64,000 nucleotides of DNA from a bacterium (GCA_021798875.1 JAJZBN010000001.1:1-64000); one strand, 5' to 3'. Numbered from the stretch's first letter, positions 36,409 through 45,746 are shown. The notes: generated by a model not told the origin, from the sequence alone. Translations and numbers: made by a program.

Positions 36409-37048
36409 AGAAAATAAGACCGAAGAATTAAAAAATAAAGCAGGAGAAAGCGCTCAGGTTCAAAACCAGCCGCCTGCTCCAGCCGCGGAAACCGCTAAAC
36501 AGGCTGCGCCTCCGGAGGATGAAGACGACAATATCAGTTGGGAGGACGCTTTTAAAGAGGAAGAAGCGGCTAATGCCGCCGCGGGAGCAGATACTTCGTC
36601 CGAAAGTTCATCGCCTGCGCAAAGCAAAACTATAGGCAGTGCCGCAACGGCAGGAACGCCGGACGCGGCAGATTTGGGAGTCGAAGATATTAAGCCTGCA
36701 AAAAATGAAACTGCGCAACCCGCTCCTAAGAAACCGGTAAAAAAATTAGAATTTGCGTCGTTCGACGAATCCGATAAAACTACCGAACCGCCAAAAAATT
36801 TGGATTTTATTCTCGATATACCTCTTACCATATCGGTAGAGCTGGGAAGGACAAAAATGGTTATTAACGATATGCTCCAGCTTGGACAGGGTTCGGTTAT
36901 AGAACTTGCAAAACTTGCCGGCGAGCCTTTGGATATATACGTTAACGGCAAACTTATGGCGAGGGGAGAGGTTGTTTTGGTCAACGATAAATTCGGCGTC
37001 AGGCTGACGGATATTATAAGCCCCGTGGAAAGGGTTAAAAAACTTTAA
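36401..37048 (+). CDS. fliN: Flagellar motor switch protein FliN
   Basis: FliN is the C-ring base protein. The C-terminal SpoA domain (about 133-212) is typical (LDIPLTISVELGRTKMVIND, then LAGEPLDIYVNGKLMARGEV). A roughly 130-residue N-terminal extension is Ala/Pro/Glu-rich, acidic and probably disordered; E. coli FliN has about 137 residues in total. The extension may bind FliH or other C-ring partners. It overlaps fliM by 8 bp, so they are translationally coupled. Confidence 0.95.
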   Translation: MSEENKTEELKNKAGESAQVQNQPPAPAAETAKQAAPPEDEDDNISWEDAFKEEEAANAAAGADTSSESSSPAQSKTIGSAATAGTPDAADLGVEDIKPAKNETAQPAPKKPVKKLEFASFDESDKTTEPPKNLDFILDIPLTISVELGRTKMVINDMLQLGQGSVIELAKLAGEPLDIYVNGKLMARGEVVLVNDKFGVRLTDIISPVERVKKL

Positions 37049-37068
37049 TATAAATTAATATAATTAGT

Positions 37069-38391
37069 ATGTTCAATATGAATAAAATTAAATCTTTTTT
37101 TTATGCTTTTTGCTTTATTTCAGTGTTTTTGGTTTTTTTCGCAGCGGCCGCCTGCAATAAAGCATATGCCGAAAACGGTTTGACGTTAAAAGGAATTTCG
37201 GTTTCGGAAAGCAAAAAAAACAATTCTTATTTTATATGGTTCAGATTTAACGGCAAACCGCAAAACGTTTTAAAAAATATGATTTATAAAAAATACGGAA
37301 TTGAAGCCGTTTTTAATAATACGGTTTCCTATGCTTCCGCAAAGCAGGCTAAGTTTGTATATTTTAAAGGCAGCAGGCTTTTTAAAGCGGCTGAAATTAT
37401 ACCTGTGGGTAATTCGGGATTAGATGCCGTCGTTTATTTTAATAAAAATATAAAAATAGCACGGAAAGACGTCTTTGCTTCTTTTTACCGCAATTATTTA
37501 GTTATTAAAATAGTCCATGAATTTCCGGCAGGTATATTTAAAAACGTAGGCAAGAAAAATGCAGTATCGGCAAATAAAAAGGCTGCAGACAAAACAACTA
37601 AAGCGAATAAATCCTATGCGGCATCAAATGCCGGCGCTCTTTCCAATGCAAAACATTTGAATTTAAAAAATTCTTCTTTAAAAAACCCTGCCGGTTTAAA
37701 CATGGGGTTTGAAGCCGTTAAAACCGCAATTTATCTAGCTCTTATTATCGGTATGATTTACGGTATATATTTCTTTATGAATAAATTTAAAAACAGGGTT
37801 TCTACGAAAGAAAAAATTAACAGCCTGAAAATAATATCTTCTATTAATCTAGGCAATAAAAAATCTATTCTGCTGATAGAAGTAAATAAAGAATTTTTTT
37901 TAGTAGGGGTTTCGCCTTCAAATATTCAGATGATAGGACATTTGCAGGGAGTCCCGAGTCTCCAAAATTCGGAGATTTCGGACTATGCAGACAAACAAGG
38001 CAAAACTGCGGTAAAAGAAATAAAAGAATCTAAAGAAATTAAAGGAAAAAGCGTCAAACAATTTAATCCCGAAGCTTATGCGGCATATGATGAAATGCCT
38101 GTTTACGGGAACACGGGTTCGGACGATACGGGAAATGCTTTAAACGCTCCGTTCGCCAGCCCTTCGCCTGCAGTCAAAACCTACGGCAGATTTGCGGACG
38201 TTATGAGGGAAAAAGTCGGCGGAAGGTCGGAGCATCCCGAAAATACCGTCAGTGATGCTTTCGATAAATCAAGTAAAGTTAAAAACATCAACGAAGCTAA
38301 ATTTAAAAACAAAGCCGATAATATATTTTTCGATATAGAGGAAAGACTTAAGGGGTTGATGGAGAGCGATGTTAAAAGTAAAAAGCTTTAA
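37069..38391 (+). CDS. fliO: FliO-like flagellar export-gate assembly protein, long form
   Basis: FliO helps assemble the FliP ring of the export gate. A FliO-like region is visible: one transmembrane helix (about 222-242) followed by LKIISSINLGNKKSILLIEVNKEFFLVGVSPSN. It differs from the usual protein of 100-150 residues in having a signal sequence (about 8-32), a periplasmic domain (about 35-135) that weakly resembles an AMIN domain, a Lys/Ala-rich linker, and a 130-residue cytoplasmic tail. Position between fliN and fliP supports the call. It overlaps fliP by 23 bp. Confidence 0.82.
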   Translation: MFNMNKIKSFFYAFCFISVFLVFFAAAACNKAYAENGLTLKGISVSESKKNNSYFIWFRFNGKPQNVLKNMIYKKYGIEAVFNNTVSYASAKQAKFVYFKGSRLFKAAEIIPVGNSGLDAVVYFNKNIKIARKDVFASFYRNYLVIKIVHEFPAGIFKNVGKKNAVSANKKAADKTTKANKSYAASNAGALSNAKHLNLKNSSLKNPAGLNMGFEAVKTAIYLALIIGMIYGIYFFMNKFKNRVSTKEKINSLKIISSINLGNKKSILLIEVNKEFFLVGVSPSNIQMIGHLQGVPSLQNSEISDYADKQGKTAVKEIKESKEIKGKSVKQFNPEAYAAYDEMPVYGNTGSDDTGNALNAPFASPSPAVKTYGRFADVMREKVGGRSEHPENTVSDAFDKSSKVKNINEAKFKNKADNIFFDIEERLKGLMESDVKSKKL

Positions 38392-39079
38392 AAACACTTC
38401 GCTTTTAGCTTTGCCTGCTATAACTATGACCGGTCATGCCGCACATTCGCAGGTATCTATGCTTATACAGATACTTCTTATTTTCACCGTCATTTCTATA
38501 GCGCCTTCTATCTTGATTATGATGACTTCTTTCGTAAGAATAGTGGTAGTATTATCTTTTTTAAGGACTTCTCTCGGGCTTACGACGGAACCTCCAAACC
38601 AGGTAATAATCGGATTGAGCCTTTTTCTTACTTTTTTTATAATGGCTCCGGTTATAAGTTCGGTATATAAAAATGCTTACGTTCCATATACAAAAGGTTT
38701 TATAGGAATTAAAAAAGCTTATAAAATAGGAATTCAGCCCGTCAGGGGTTTTATGCTAAGGCAGACGAGGCTTAAAGACTTGGAGCTTTTCGTTAAAATG
38801 TCTAAAATCAAGAACGTTAAATCGCCTAAAGACGTGCCGACTTACGTTCTCGTTCCGGCATTTATAGTAAGCGAACTTACTACTGCTTTCGAGATAAGTT
38901 TTCTTATATATCTTCCGTTTTTGATATTAGACCTTGTGGTTTCGAGCCTTTTAATGTCGATGGGTATGCTTATGCTGCCGCCTACCATGATATCTCTTCC
39001 GTTTAAGCTTATGCTTTTCGTTATGGTAAACGGCTGGTATTTAGTAATAGGTTCTCTGGTACAGAGTTTTCATACATAG
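38369..39079 (+). CDS. fliP: Flagellar export gate protein FliP
   Basis: FliP is a core subunit of the FliPQR export gate in the inner membrane. It has a signal-like N-terminus, then hydrophobic segments including SILIMMTSFVRIVVVLSFLR and QVIIGLSLFLTFFIM. VPAFIVSELTTAFEISFLIYLPF and SMGMLMLPPTMISLPFKLMLF are highly characteristic. The length of 236 is normal. The start overlaps the fliO 3' end. Confidence 0.97.
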   Translation: MLKVKSFKNTSLLALPAITMTGHAAHSQVSMLIQILLIFTVISIAPSILIMMTSFVRIVVVLSFLRTSLGLTTEPPNQVIIGLSLFLTFFIMAPVISSVYKNAYVPYTKGFIGIKKAYKIGIQPVRGFMLRQTRLKDLELFVKMSKIKNVKSPKDVPTYVLVPAFIVSELTTAFEISFLIYLPFLILDLVVSSLLMSMGMLMLPPTMISLPFKLMLFVMVNGWYLVIGSLVQSFHT

Positions 39080-39118
39080 CGGCAAATAATAAATTAACTT
39101 TTTAAACTGGACGAAAAT

Positions 39119-39397
39119 ATGTCTACGGCGTTCGTAAATTTTATAATTCAAAAAGTAATACTCACGGTTTTATATTTAAGCGCTCCTCCGCTTATAGCGA
39201 GCCTTGCGATAGGAATAATTATAAGTATGTTTCAGGCCGTTACGCAGCTTCAGGATCAGACGCTTACTTTTGTTCCCAAAATTATCATAGTTATAATCGT
39301 TTTGCTAATTTTTGGACCGTGGATGCTAAACATTATGGGAAATTTTGCGACGGCAATGTTTTCGCATTTTCCGGAATATATAAGGGGAGGAAGCTGA
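39119..39397 (+). CDS. fliQ: Flagellar export gate protein FliQ
   Basis: This 92-residue protein has two transmembrane helices forming a hairpin (about 15-40 and 55-78), with the conserved ISMFQAVTQLQDQTLTFVPKI loop between them. It packs around the FliP-FliR core of the export gate. It is followed one base later by fliR. Confidence 0.96.
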   Translation: MSTAFVNFIIQKVILTVLYLSAPPLIASLAIGIIISMFQAVTQLQDQTLTFVPKIIIVIIVLLIFGPWMLNIMGNFATAMFSHFPEYIRGGS

Positions 39398-39398
39398 T

Positions 39399-40193
39399 TT
39401 GCCGTCAATTATAATACACCAGTATCTTTTAATAGAATTTATGCTGATATTTTTCAGGATTATCGCAATGATAATCGTTCTTCCGTTTATAGGCAGTTCT
39501 TTAGTCCCAAACTGGGCAAAGATAGGTCTGGCTTTTTTCATGTCGTTAATAGTCTATCCTTTGGTCGTTAAAACTCAGATAATTCCCCATCTAACCTTGC
39601 CGGAGCTGATTTTGGCAGTTATTTCCCAAATTCTTATAGGTATTATTTTCGGATATTTAGTTCTTATAATTTTTACCGGCATAGAAGTCGCAGGACAGCT
39701 TATAAGCAATATGGTAGGTTTTGGAATGATAAGTCTTCTAAACCCGCTTTTGTCTAATCAGCAGGTTTCTTTAATATCGAATTTGCAAAACTACGTAGCT
39801 CTTATAATTTTTATACAGACATCCGCTTTTTTCTTTGTAATAGAGGGGATATACAGAAGTTTTCAAACTATACCTCTGACTTTCGTCAATTTTTCCCCGC
39901 ATATTTTCCAATATTTAGTTTTAAAGTCCAACGACATTTTCTTAATAGGTTTGGATATAAGTATTCCTATAGTTTTGGTAGCGATAATATTAAACGTAAT
40001 TATCGCTCTTATGGGAAGAATCGCTCCTCAATTTAATATTTTTGCCGTAGGTTTTCCTATAACTATAGCGGTGGGACTTCTCATGCTTTACGTAACGGCG
40101 CCCTATTTTACCGATTACGTAACGCAGTCTTTCGGAGGTTTAAAGACGGAATTCAATCATATGATAAATTATATGGCATATATTAAAAAATAG
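39399..40193 (+). CDS. fliR: Flagellar export gate protein FliR
   Basis: This 264-residue membrane protein has multiple transmembrane segments and forms part of the FliPQR gate together with FlhB. FliR-type segments are visible (LPFIGSSLVPNWAKIGLAFF, NMVGFGMISLLNPLLSNQQV and IALMGRIAPQFNIFAVGFPI). The start is a TTG, supported by GGGGAGG eight bases upstream. It sits between fliQ and flhB in the standard order. Confidence 0.95.
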   Translation: MPSIIIHQYLLIEFMLIFFRIIAMIIVLPFIGSSLVPNWAKIGLAFFMSLIVYPLVVKTQIIPHLTLPELILAVISQILIGIIFGYLVLIIFTGIEVAGQLISNMVGFGMISLLNPLLSNQQVSLISNLQNYVALIIFIQTSAFFFVIEGIYRSFQTIPLTFVNFSPHIFQYLVLKSNDIFLIGLDISIPIVLVAIILNVIIALMGRIAPQFNIFAVGFPITIAVGLLMLYVTAPYFTDYVTQSFGGLKTEFNHMINYMAYIKK

Positions 40194-40242
40194 CAGTTAA
40201 ATAAAATACATAATAAACAATAATTAATGTAATAAATTAAAT

Positions 40243-41325
40243 ATGGCGGAAGATCAGTTCGACAAAACAGAACAGCCTACTCCCAAACGTATTCAGGACG
40301 CAAGGGAAAAAGGGCAGGTAATGAAATCGAGAGAGGTGACGACCGCTTTCGTATTCGTTGCCGTAATAATATATTTTTATTTTAATATTGCACATATCGG
40401 GAAAATAATAGACGAGCGTTTTGTGTATTTTTTATCTAATTTTTCCAATTTAAATTTAGGTTATACGGAATGTATAAAAATTATCGACGGTTTAATTTAT
40501 ACGGTAGTTTATGCTATTCTTCCGTTTATCTTATTGGTTTTAGCGGCTTCGGTGCTTTCAAATCTGGTGCAGGTAGGTTTTTTGCTGACACTTCAACCGC
40601 TAATTCCCGATATTACTAAAATAGATCCTGTTTCAGGCGTTAAAAGATTTTTTTCTCTTCAGTCGGTAAACGAACTCGTAAAATCTATTTTTAAATTTTT
40701 CGTGTTAACGGCTATAGTATATTTTACTATAGCTCCTTATTTAAAAAAGATATTAGTATTGCAGTATATGACTCCTTCATACGATGCGTTTTTTACGTTG
40801 AAAATCATTTATAAACTTTTTTTTAACGTAATTATGGCGTTGATTGTTCTTGCGATAGCCGATTATTTTTTTCAGAAATACAAGTATAACAAAGGGCTGA
40901 TGATGACCAAGCAGGAAGTAAAGGACGAAGCCAAACAGTTTGAAGGCGACCAGCAGGTTAAAGGAAAAATAAGAAAAATGCAGAGGGAAATCGCAAGAAG
41001 AAAAATTTTAAAAGAGGTTAAGAATGCCCATGTAGTAATTACAAACCCGACGCATTTTGCGGTAGCCTTAAAATACGACAATAAAAAACACAATGCTCCC
41101 GTAGTTATTGCTAAAGGAGCTGACAACCTGGCTTTGCTTATTAAAAAAATAGCAAAGGATAACGATATTCCGACGGTCGAAAATAAAATGGTGGCGCGTG
41201 CGCTTTACGAGACGTGCGAACCAGGGCAGGCTATTCCGGCATCGCTTTATAAAGCCGTCGCAGAAATACTTGCCCATTTATATACTACAAATCAAAAATT
41301 TAAACAGATATGGAGCTTTATTTAA
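40243..41325 (+). CDS. flhB: Flagellar export switch protein FlhB
   Basis: FlhB selects export substrates and switches from hook to filament when FliK signals. Four transmembrane helices occupy about 30-215. The autocleavage motif NPTH (268-271) is intact and is followed by the C-terminal FlhB-C domain ending near residue 360. The N-terminal QFDKTEQPTPKRIQDAREKGQV is the family signature. A stand-alone copy of the C-terminal domain is encoded at 57103-57381. Confidence 0.97.
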   Translation: MAEDQFDKTEQPTPKRIQDAREKGQVMKSREVTTAFVFVAVIIYFYFNIAHIGKIIDERFVYFLSNFSNLNLGYTECIKIIDGLIYTVVYAILPFILLVLAASVLSNLVQVGFLLTLQPLIPDITKIDPVSGVKRFFSLQSVNELVKSIFKFFVLTAIVYFTIAPYLKKILVLQYMTPSYDAFFTLKIIYKLFFNVIMALIVLAIADYFFQKYKYNKGLMMTKQEVKDEAKQFEGDQQVKGKIRKMQREIARRKILKEVKNAHVVITNPTHFAVALKYDNKKHNAPVVIAKGADNLALLIKKIAKDNDIPTVENKMVARALYETCEPGQAIPASLYKAVAEILAHLYTTNQKFKQIWSFI

Positions 41326-41328
41326 AAA

Positions 41329-43431
41329 ATGGCTGAAAGAGCGGAAAACGCGGCGGTTTTGCCCCGCAATATATTTTTTAGGAATACCGACGTAATGCTG
41401 GCACTCCTTTTCATGATGGTTATAGGGCTTATGGTTATACCTATAACTACGTGGATGCTTGATATATTTCTTACTTTTTCGATATCTTTCGGCATAATAA
41501 TTCTTCTGATTTCTATTTACGTCCTAAGACCGTTGGAATTTTCGGTTTTTCCGACTATTCTTTTGACGGCGACCCTTTTCCGTCTTTCTTTGGAAATTGC
41601 GGCTACAAGACTTATATTGCTTTACGGCTACAAAGGTCCGGATGCGGCCGGCGTCGTCATTCAGTCTTTCGGGCAGTTCGTCGTAGGCGGAAATTTTGCG
41701 GTAGGCATAGTAATATTTATAATTTTTATAGTAATAAATTTCTTGGTTATTACAAAGGGCGCAACCAGAGTAGCCGAAGTATCGGCAAGATTTACGTTAG
41801 ACGCATTGCCTGGAAAGCAGATGTCTATAGACGCGGAACTTAATTCAGGTTTTATAACGGATGCGGAAGCAAGGAAAAAAAGGTTGGATTTAACTAAAGA
41901 AGTTGATTTTTACGGTTCCATGGACGGTGCAAGCAAATTCGTCAGGGGAGACGTAGTAGCAGCTATAATCATTATTATAGTAAACATAATCGGCGGACTT
42001 CTTATAGGAATATTTCAGCATCATATGTCTATTTTGCAGGCCGCTTCGGATTATACGCTTCTCACGGTAGGCGAAGGCTTGGTGGCACAGATTCCCGCTT
42101 TAATAGTTTCGACTTCCGCAGGTATTATAATGACCAGGGCAAGCCGCGAAAGCGACCTGTCCAAAGATTTTTCAAACCAGTTTATATCTAATCCGAGAGT
42201 GCTTTATACGGCCGCAGGCATACTGTTTTTTTTCGGAATTATCCCCGGACTTCCTCACTGGCCGTTTATTTTGTTTGCGGCGATAGCAGGATTAATAGGA
42301 TATATAATATCAAGGGAAGCAGCTAAGAAAAAAACCGAAACCGCCAAAAAAACTGCCGAAGAAAAGAAAGAAATTCCGGAATCGCAGATAATAGAAAATG
42401 CGATGCAGATAGATATTCTAGAGCTCGAAGTAGGATACAACCTTATACCGTACGTAGATGCCTCCAGAAGCGGCGAACTTTTGGAAAGAATAAAAGGCAT
42501 AAGGAAACAGCTTGCGTCAGATATGGGTATTATAGTTCCGCCTATCCACATCAAAGATAATTTAAATTTAAAACCAAACGAGTACATTTTTTTAATTAAA
42601 GGTATAGAAACCGCAAGATACGAAACTATGCCGAATAAACTTCTTGCGATGAACCCGGGCAGCGTTTCCGAAAATATTCCCGGCGTAGTTACTAAAGAGC
42701 CTGCGTTTAATTTACCTGCGCTTTGGATCGACGAAGGATTAAAACAGAAGGCGATAATGGCAGGATGGACTGTCGTTGAAATACCCGCTGTTATAGCGAC
42801 GCACATAGTAGAAATTATTAAAAACAATGCTGCGGAACTACTTACCCGCCAGGATGTTCAAAAACTTCTCGATATACTTTCATCTAAATACCCAAAAATC
42901 GTGGACGAACTTATTCCCGGAGTTCTTTCCCTCAGTTCCGTCCAGAACGTTTTAGAGAATCTCCTTCAGGAAGGAATTCCTATTAAAGATATGCTTACCA
43001 TAGTAGAAGCTCTGCATAATTATGCGCCCAATACCAAAGACCCGACTATACTTACGGAGTACGTCAGGAGCGCTTTAAAAAGAACTATAACAAAAACATT
43101 GCTTGGGCAGGACAATGCGGTTCATCCTCTTTTGCTCGGAAAAAATTTAGAAACGGTAATTATAAACGAATATAATAAAACTAAAGAGCAAGGACAGGGT
43201 TATTCGGGTATCGATCCTTCTTATTACGGCAAAATGGTTTCTGCGGTAAAAGAAGGCGTAAAAAAAGCATTGGATTCCGGACAGTCTCCCGTTATCATGA
43301 CTCAGCCGCGAATAAGGCTTTTTTTGAGAAATATTTTAAACGAAATAACACCCGGCATAACCGTAGTTTCGACGGGAGAGATTTCTCCCAACATTAAAAT
43401 TAAACCGGTCGGTACCGTTGAAATATCTTAA
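41329..43431 (+). CDS. flhA: Flagellar export gate protein FlhA
   Basis: FlhA is the major export gate subunit and chaperone-substrate docking platform. About eight transmembrane helices lie in residues 20-335. The cytoplasmic FHIPEP region is conserved (KGATRVAEVSARFTLDALPG, then GKQMSIDAELNSG). The C-terminal domain (about 360-700) ends the protein. The length of 700 is typical. It starts 3 bp after the flhB stop. Confidence 0.97.
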   Translation: MAERAENAAVLPRNIFFRNTDVMLALLFMMVIGLMVIPITTWMLDIFLTFSISFGIIILLISIYVLRPLEFSVFPTILLTATLFRLSLEIAATRLILLYGYKGPDAAGVVIQSFGQFVVGGNFAVGIVIFIIFIVINFLVITKGATRVAEVSARFTLDALPGKQMSIDAELNSGFITDAEARKKRLDLTKEVDFYGSMDGASKFVRGDVVAAIIIIIVNIIGGLLIGIFQHHMSILQAASDYTLLTVGEGLVAQIPALIVSTSAGIIMTRASRESDLSKDFSNQFISNPRVLYTAAGILFFFGIIPGLPHWPFILFAAIAGLIGYIISREAAKKKTETAKKTAEEKKEIPESQIIENAMQIDILELEVGYNLIPYVDASRSGELLERIKGIRKQLASDMGIIVPPIHIKDNLNLKPNEYIFLIKGIETARYETMPNKLLAMNPGSVSENIPGVVTKEPAFNLPALWIDEGLKQKAIMAGWTVVEIPAVIATHIVEIIKNNAAELLTRQDVQKLLDILSSKYPKIVDELIPGVLSLSSVQNVLENLLQEGIPIKDMLTIVEALHNYAPNTKDPTILTEYVRSALKRTITKTLLGQDNAVHPLLLGKNLETVIINEYNKTKEQGQGYSGIDPSYYGKMVSAVKEGVKKALDSGQSPVIMTQPRIRLFLRNILNEITPGITVVSTGEISPNIKIKPVGTVEIS

Positions 43432-43454
43432 AACATTATAACTGATTAAATGTT

Positions 43455-44654
43455 ATGCAGATTAAAAGATACGAAGTTTTAGACATTAAAGATGCGATAG
43501 ACCTTATAAAAAAAGATCTCGGCGAAGATGCGCTTATTATTTCTACGAGACAGGTTAACGGCTCTTCAGGAGAACTTGGCTTTTTCGGTAAACCGTTTCT
43601 GGAAGTTATCGCGGCTATAGATTATAAAGAGGAAGATATGGTACCGCCTAAAGACGAATCGCCGCTTTTTAATAAGGATTTGCTTGCGCCTATTTACGAC
43701 GATGTCAGATTTTTAAAAGAAAATTTCGATAGTATAGTAGAAGACAAAGTCGATTATGCTCTTAACGTCAAATTTAAAGAAATAAAGAACTTTATGGAGG
43801 AAATAAAATTCGATTTAAATTTGCTGAAAAACGAAAGATCGCATAGTGCAGGACTCAAAGAAAACGATTTGCTGATTTATTTGGACGGCGTTTCTTTTGA
43901 CAGAAGCGTATCTTCTAAATTGATAGATATATTTTTTAAAGGGATAAAATTGTCTAATTTTAAAAAAGAAGATAAAATCGAATATTTCAAGAAATTTTTC
44001 AAAAAGATAATAGAGAAAAAAACCGAAAGAAAAAAATTCATCCGTTCTTTAGACGGCAAAATAGTAATAGCGGTTGCCGGCAACAGCGGTTCCGGTAAAA
44101 CATCTACGGCCGCAAAGTTATGCTCTAAGTTTATCTACGAGAAAAATCTTCACGTTTCTTTATGCTCCATAGATTCTTTAAAAATGGGAGGATATGAAAC
44201 TTTAAAAAATTATGCCGGAAAGCTTAAAATAGATTTCGCGATAGCAAAGGATCCATCCGTATTGAATGCTTTTATCGCAGGTTCGCGTTCGGACGTCGTA
44301 ATAATAGATACATTTGCGGTTAACCATAATAATGTTTACCGTTTAAACGCGCTTGCTAAATTTTTTGAAGGGCTTAAGGGTTCCGTTAATATAGAACTTA
44401 TAGTTCCTGCGCATTTTAAACATATAGACGCATTAAGGTCGTATGAATCATTCAGGAATAAAATAGGAGTTAACGGAATTATAATAACTAAAACTGACGA
44501 ATCGAAAGGTATCGGCAATCTTGCCGGTTTGTTTATGCTTGAAGATTCTGCCGTAGATTACGTGTCTTACGGAGAAAGCGTTCCGGAAGATATCGAAGAA
44601 GCAAGTGCAGGCAGCATTTACGACTTATTTTTTCCAAAGCCTGCGTCATTCTAA
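43455..44654 (+). CDS. flhF: SRP-family GTPase FlhF, with altered G3 motif
   Basis: FlhF sets flagellar placement and number together with FlhG. The N-terminal domain (KRYEVLDIKDAIDLIKKDLG) and the NG GTPase domain (about 190-395) are present. The P-loop reads AGNSGSGKTS (208-217) and G4 is TKTDES. The usual DTAGR G3 motif is replaced by DTFAVN (D285-N290), losing the glycine used in catalysis. It may therefore bind GTP but hydrolyse it poorly. The stop is followed at once by a palindromic repeat. Confidence 0.9.
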   Translation: MQIKRYEVLDIKDAIDLIKKDLGEDALIISTRQVNGSSGELGFFGKPFLEVIAAIDYKEEDMVPPKDESPLFNKDLLAPIYDDVRFLKENFDSIVEDKVDYALNVKFKEIKNFMEEIKFDLNLLKNERSHSAGLKENDLLIYLDGVSFDRSVSSKLIDIFFKGIKLSNFKKEDKIEYFKKFFKKIIEKKTERKKFIRSLDGKIVIAVAGNSGSGKTSTAAKLCSKFIYEKNLHVSLCSIDSLKMGGYETLKNYAGKLKIDFAIAKDPSVLNAFIAGSRSDVVIIDTFAVNHNNVYRLNALAKFFEGLKGSVNIELIVPAHFKHIDALRSYESFRNKIGVNGIIITKTDESKGIGNLAGLFMLEDSAVDYVSYGESVPEDIEEASAGSIYDLFFPKPASF

Positions 44655-44734
44655 CTGCGGGGACAGAATTCAATTCCGTCCCGCCGCAAATCGGAAAATG
44701 GAAATCGTGGACAGAATTCAATTCTGTCCCTGCC
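44655..44734. repeat. EcoRI-core palindromes between flhF and flhG
   Basis: Two imperfect palindromes lie here (44655-44688 and 44707-44734), each with a GACAGAATTCAATTCTGTC-type core (variant bases in the first), flanked by G/C runs (TGCGGG and CCCGCC). They are separated by CAAATCGGAAAATGGAAATC. Three related copies lie at 45625-45737, on the other side of flhG. In RNA each would fold into a strong hairpin. Confidence 0.88.
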
Positions 44735-44761
44735 AAAAAAAAGAAACTGAGGAATGTAAAA

Positions 44762-45619
44762 ATGAAAAGACAAGGAAACTTAAACGGCAATTCATACACT
44801 AAAATAATTTCGGTTACAAGCGGCAAAGGAGGAGTCGGCAAAACCAATATCGTCTGCAATCTTGCCTATTGTTTTGCTTCTATGGGAAAAAGGGTTATAA
44901 TAATGGATGCAGACCTGAGTTTAGGAAACGTTTCGGTTTTAATGGGCATGATTCCGAAATATAATATATCGCAGGTTATATACGGAGATAAGCAGCTAAG
45001 CGATATTATAATGACCGACCAGAACGGAATTATGATTCTTCCTGCCTCATCAGGAATACCCGAACTTTCTAATCTTACCGAACCGCAGAAAATAAATCTT
45101 ATGTCGAGATTCGACGAATTTGCCGGCAGTTTGGAAGCCGGAGGACAGCCCATAGACGTTTTGTTAGTCGATACCGGAGCGGGTATATCGTCAAACGTTT
45201 TATATTTTAACCTTGCCGCAAGCGAAATATACGTTATAGTTACTCCGGAACCTACTTCCATTACCGATGCTTATGCCCTGATTAAGGTCTTAAGCACTAA
45301 ATACAGCGAAAAGTATTTTTCTATTATAGTTAATAACGTAAAAAACGAAAAGGAAGCAAAGGACGTTTATAAACACTTAAGTCTCGTTTCCGATAAATTT
45401 CTTAAAGTAAATTTAAATTATCTCGGACATATCGTAAGCGACGATAATCTTTCGCGTTCGGTGATAATGCAGAGACCTGTCTCAAATATTTTTCCCGATT
45501 CAAAATCTTCTCAATGTTTTAAAAAAATGGCGTATAATATATTATCTCAAAAAGACAATAAAATATCTAACGGCAACATCCAGTTCTTTCTCAACAAACT
45601 GCTGACGTCGTTGTCTTAA
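44762..45619 (+). CDS. flhG: MinD-like ATPase FlhG/FleN
   Basis: FlhG is a ParA/MinD-type ATPase that limits flagellar number. The deviant Walker A SGKGGVGKT (20-28) has both lysines, with IMDADLSLGN following. The C-terminal region (about 255-285) may hold the membrane-targeting helix. Only about 14 residues precede the ATPase core, and the DQAxxLR-type activator helix that stimulates FlhF in characterised systems is not visible. A TGAGGAA ribosome site supports the ATG. Palindromic repeats flank the gene. Confidence 0.93.
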   Translation: MKRQGNLNGNSYTKIISVTSGKGGVGKTNIVCNLAYCFASMGKRVIIMDADLSLGNVSVLMGMIPKYNISQVIYGDKQLSDIIMTDQNGIMILPASSGIPELSNLTEPQKINLMSRFDEFAGSLEAGGQPIDVLLVDTGAGISSNVLYFNLAASEIYVIVTPEPTSITDAYALIKVLSTKYSEKYFSIIVNNVKNEKEAKDVYKHLSLVSDKFLKVNLNYLGHIVSDDNLSRSVIMQRPVSNIFPDSKSSQCFKKMAYNILSQKDNKISNGNIQFFLNKLLTSLS

Positions 45620-45624
45620 TTTAA

Positions 45625-45737
45625 CTGCGGGGCAGAATTCAATTCTGTCCCCGCCACAAAATGGAAAGCGGAATTCAATTCCGACCCATCACAAATTGGA
45701 AAACTGCGGGACAGAATTCAATTCTGTCCCCGCCACA
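45625..45737. repeat. EcoRI-core palindromes between flhG and fliA
   Basis: Three tandem palindromes (about 45625-45656, 45664-45690 and 45704-45737) have an AGAATTCAATTCTGTC-type core and CACAAAATGGAAA-like spacers. They share the sequence of the pair at 44655-44734. The last one ends ten bases before the fliA ATG. An open frame runs through it in the fliA phase but is unlikely to be coding. Confidence 0.88.
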
Positions 45738-45746
45738 AAATGTATT

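Noticed and set aside
45696-45746. N-terminal extension of FliA from a TTG
   Set aside because: The extra 17 residues are translated from palindromic repeat DNA, which occurs in noncoding positions elsewhere; FliA domains begin after the ATG at 45747.
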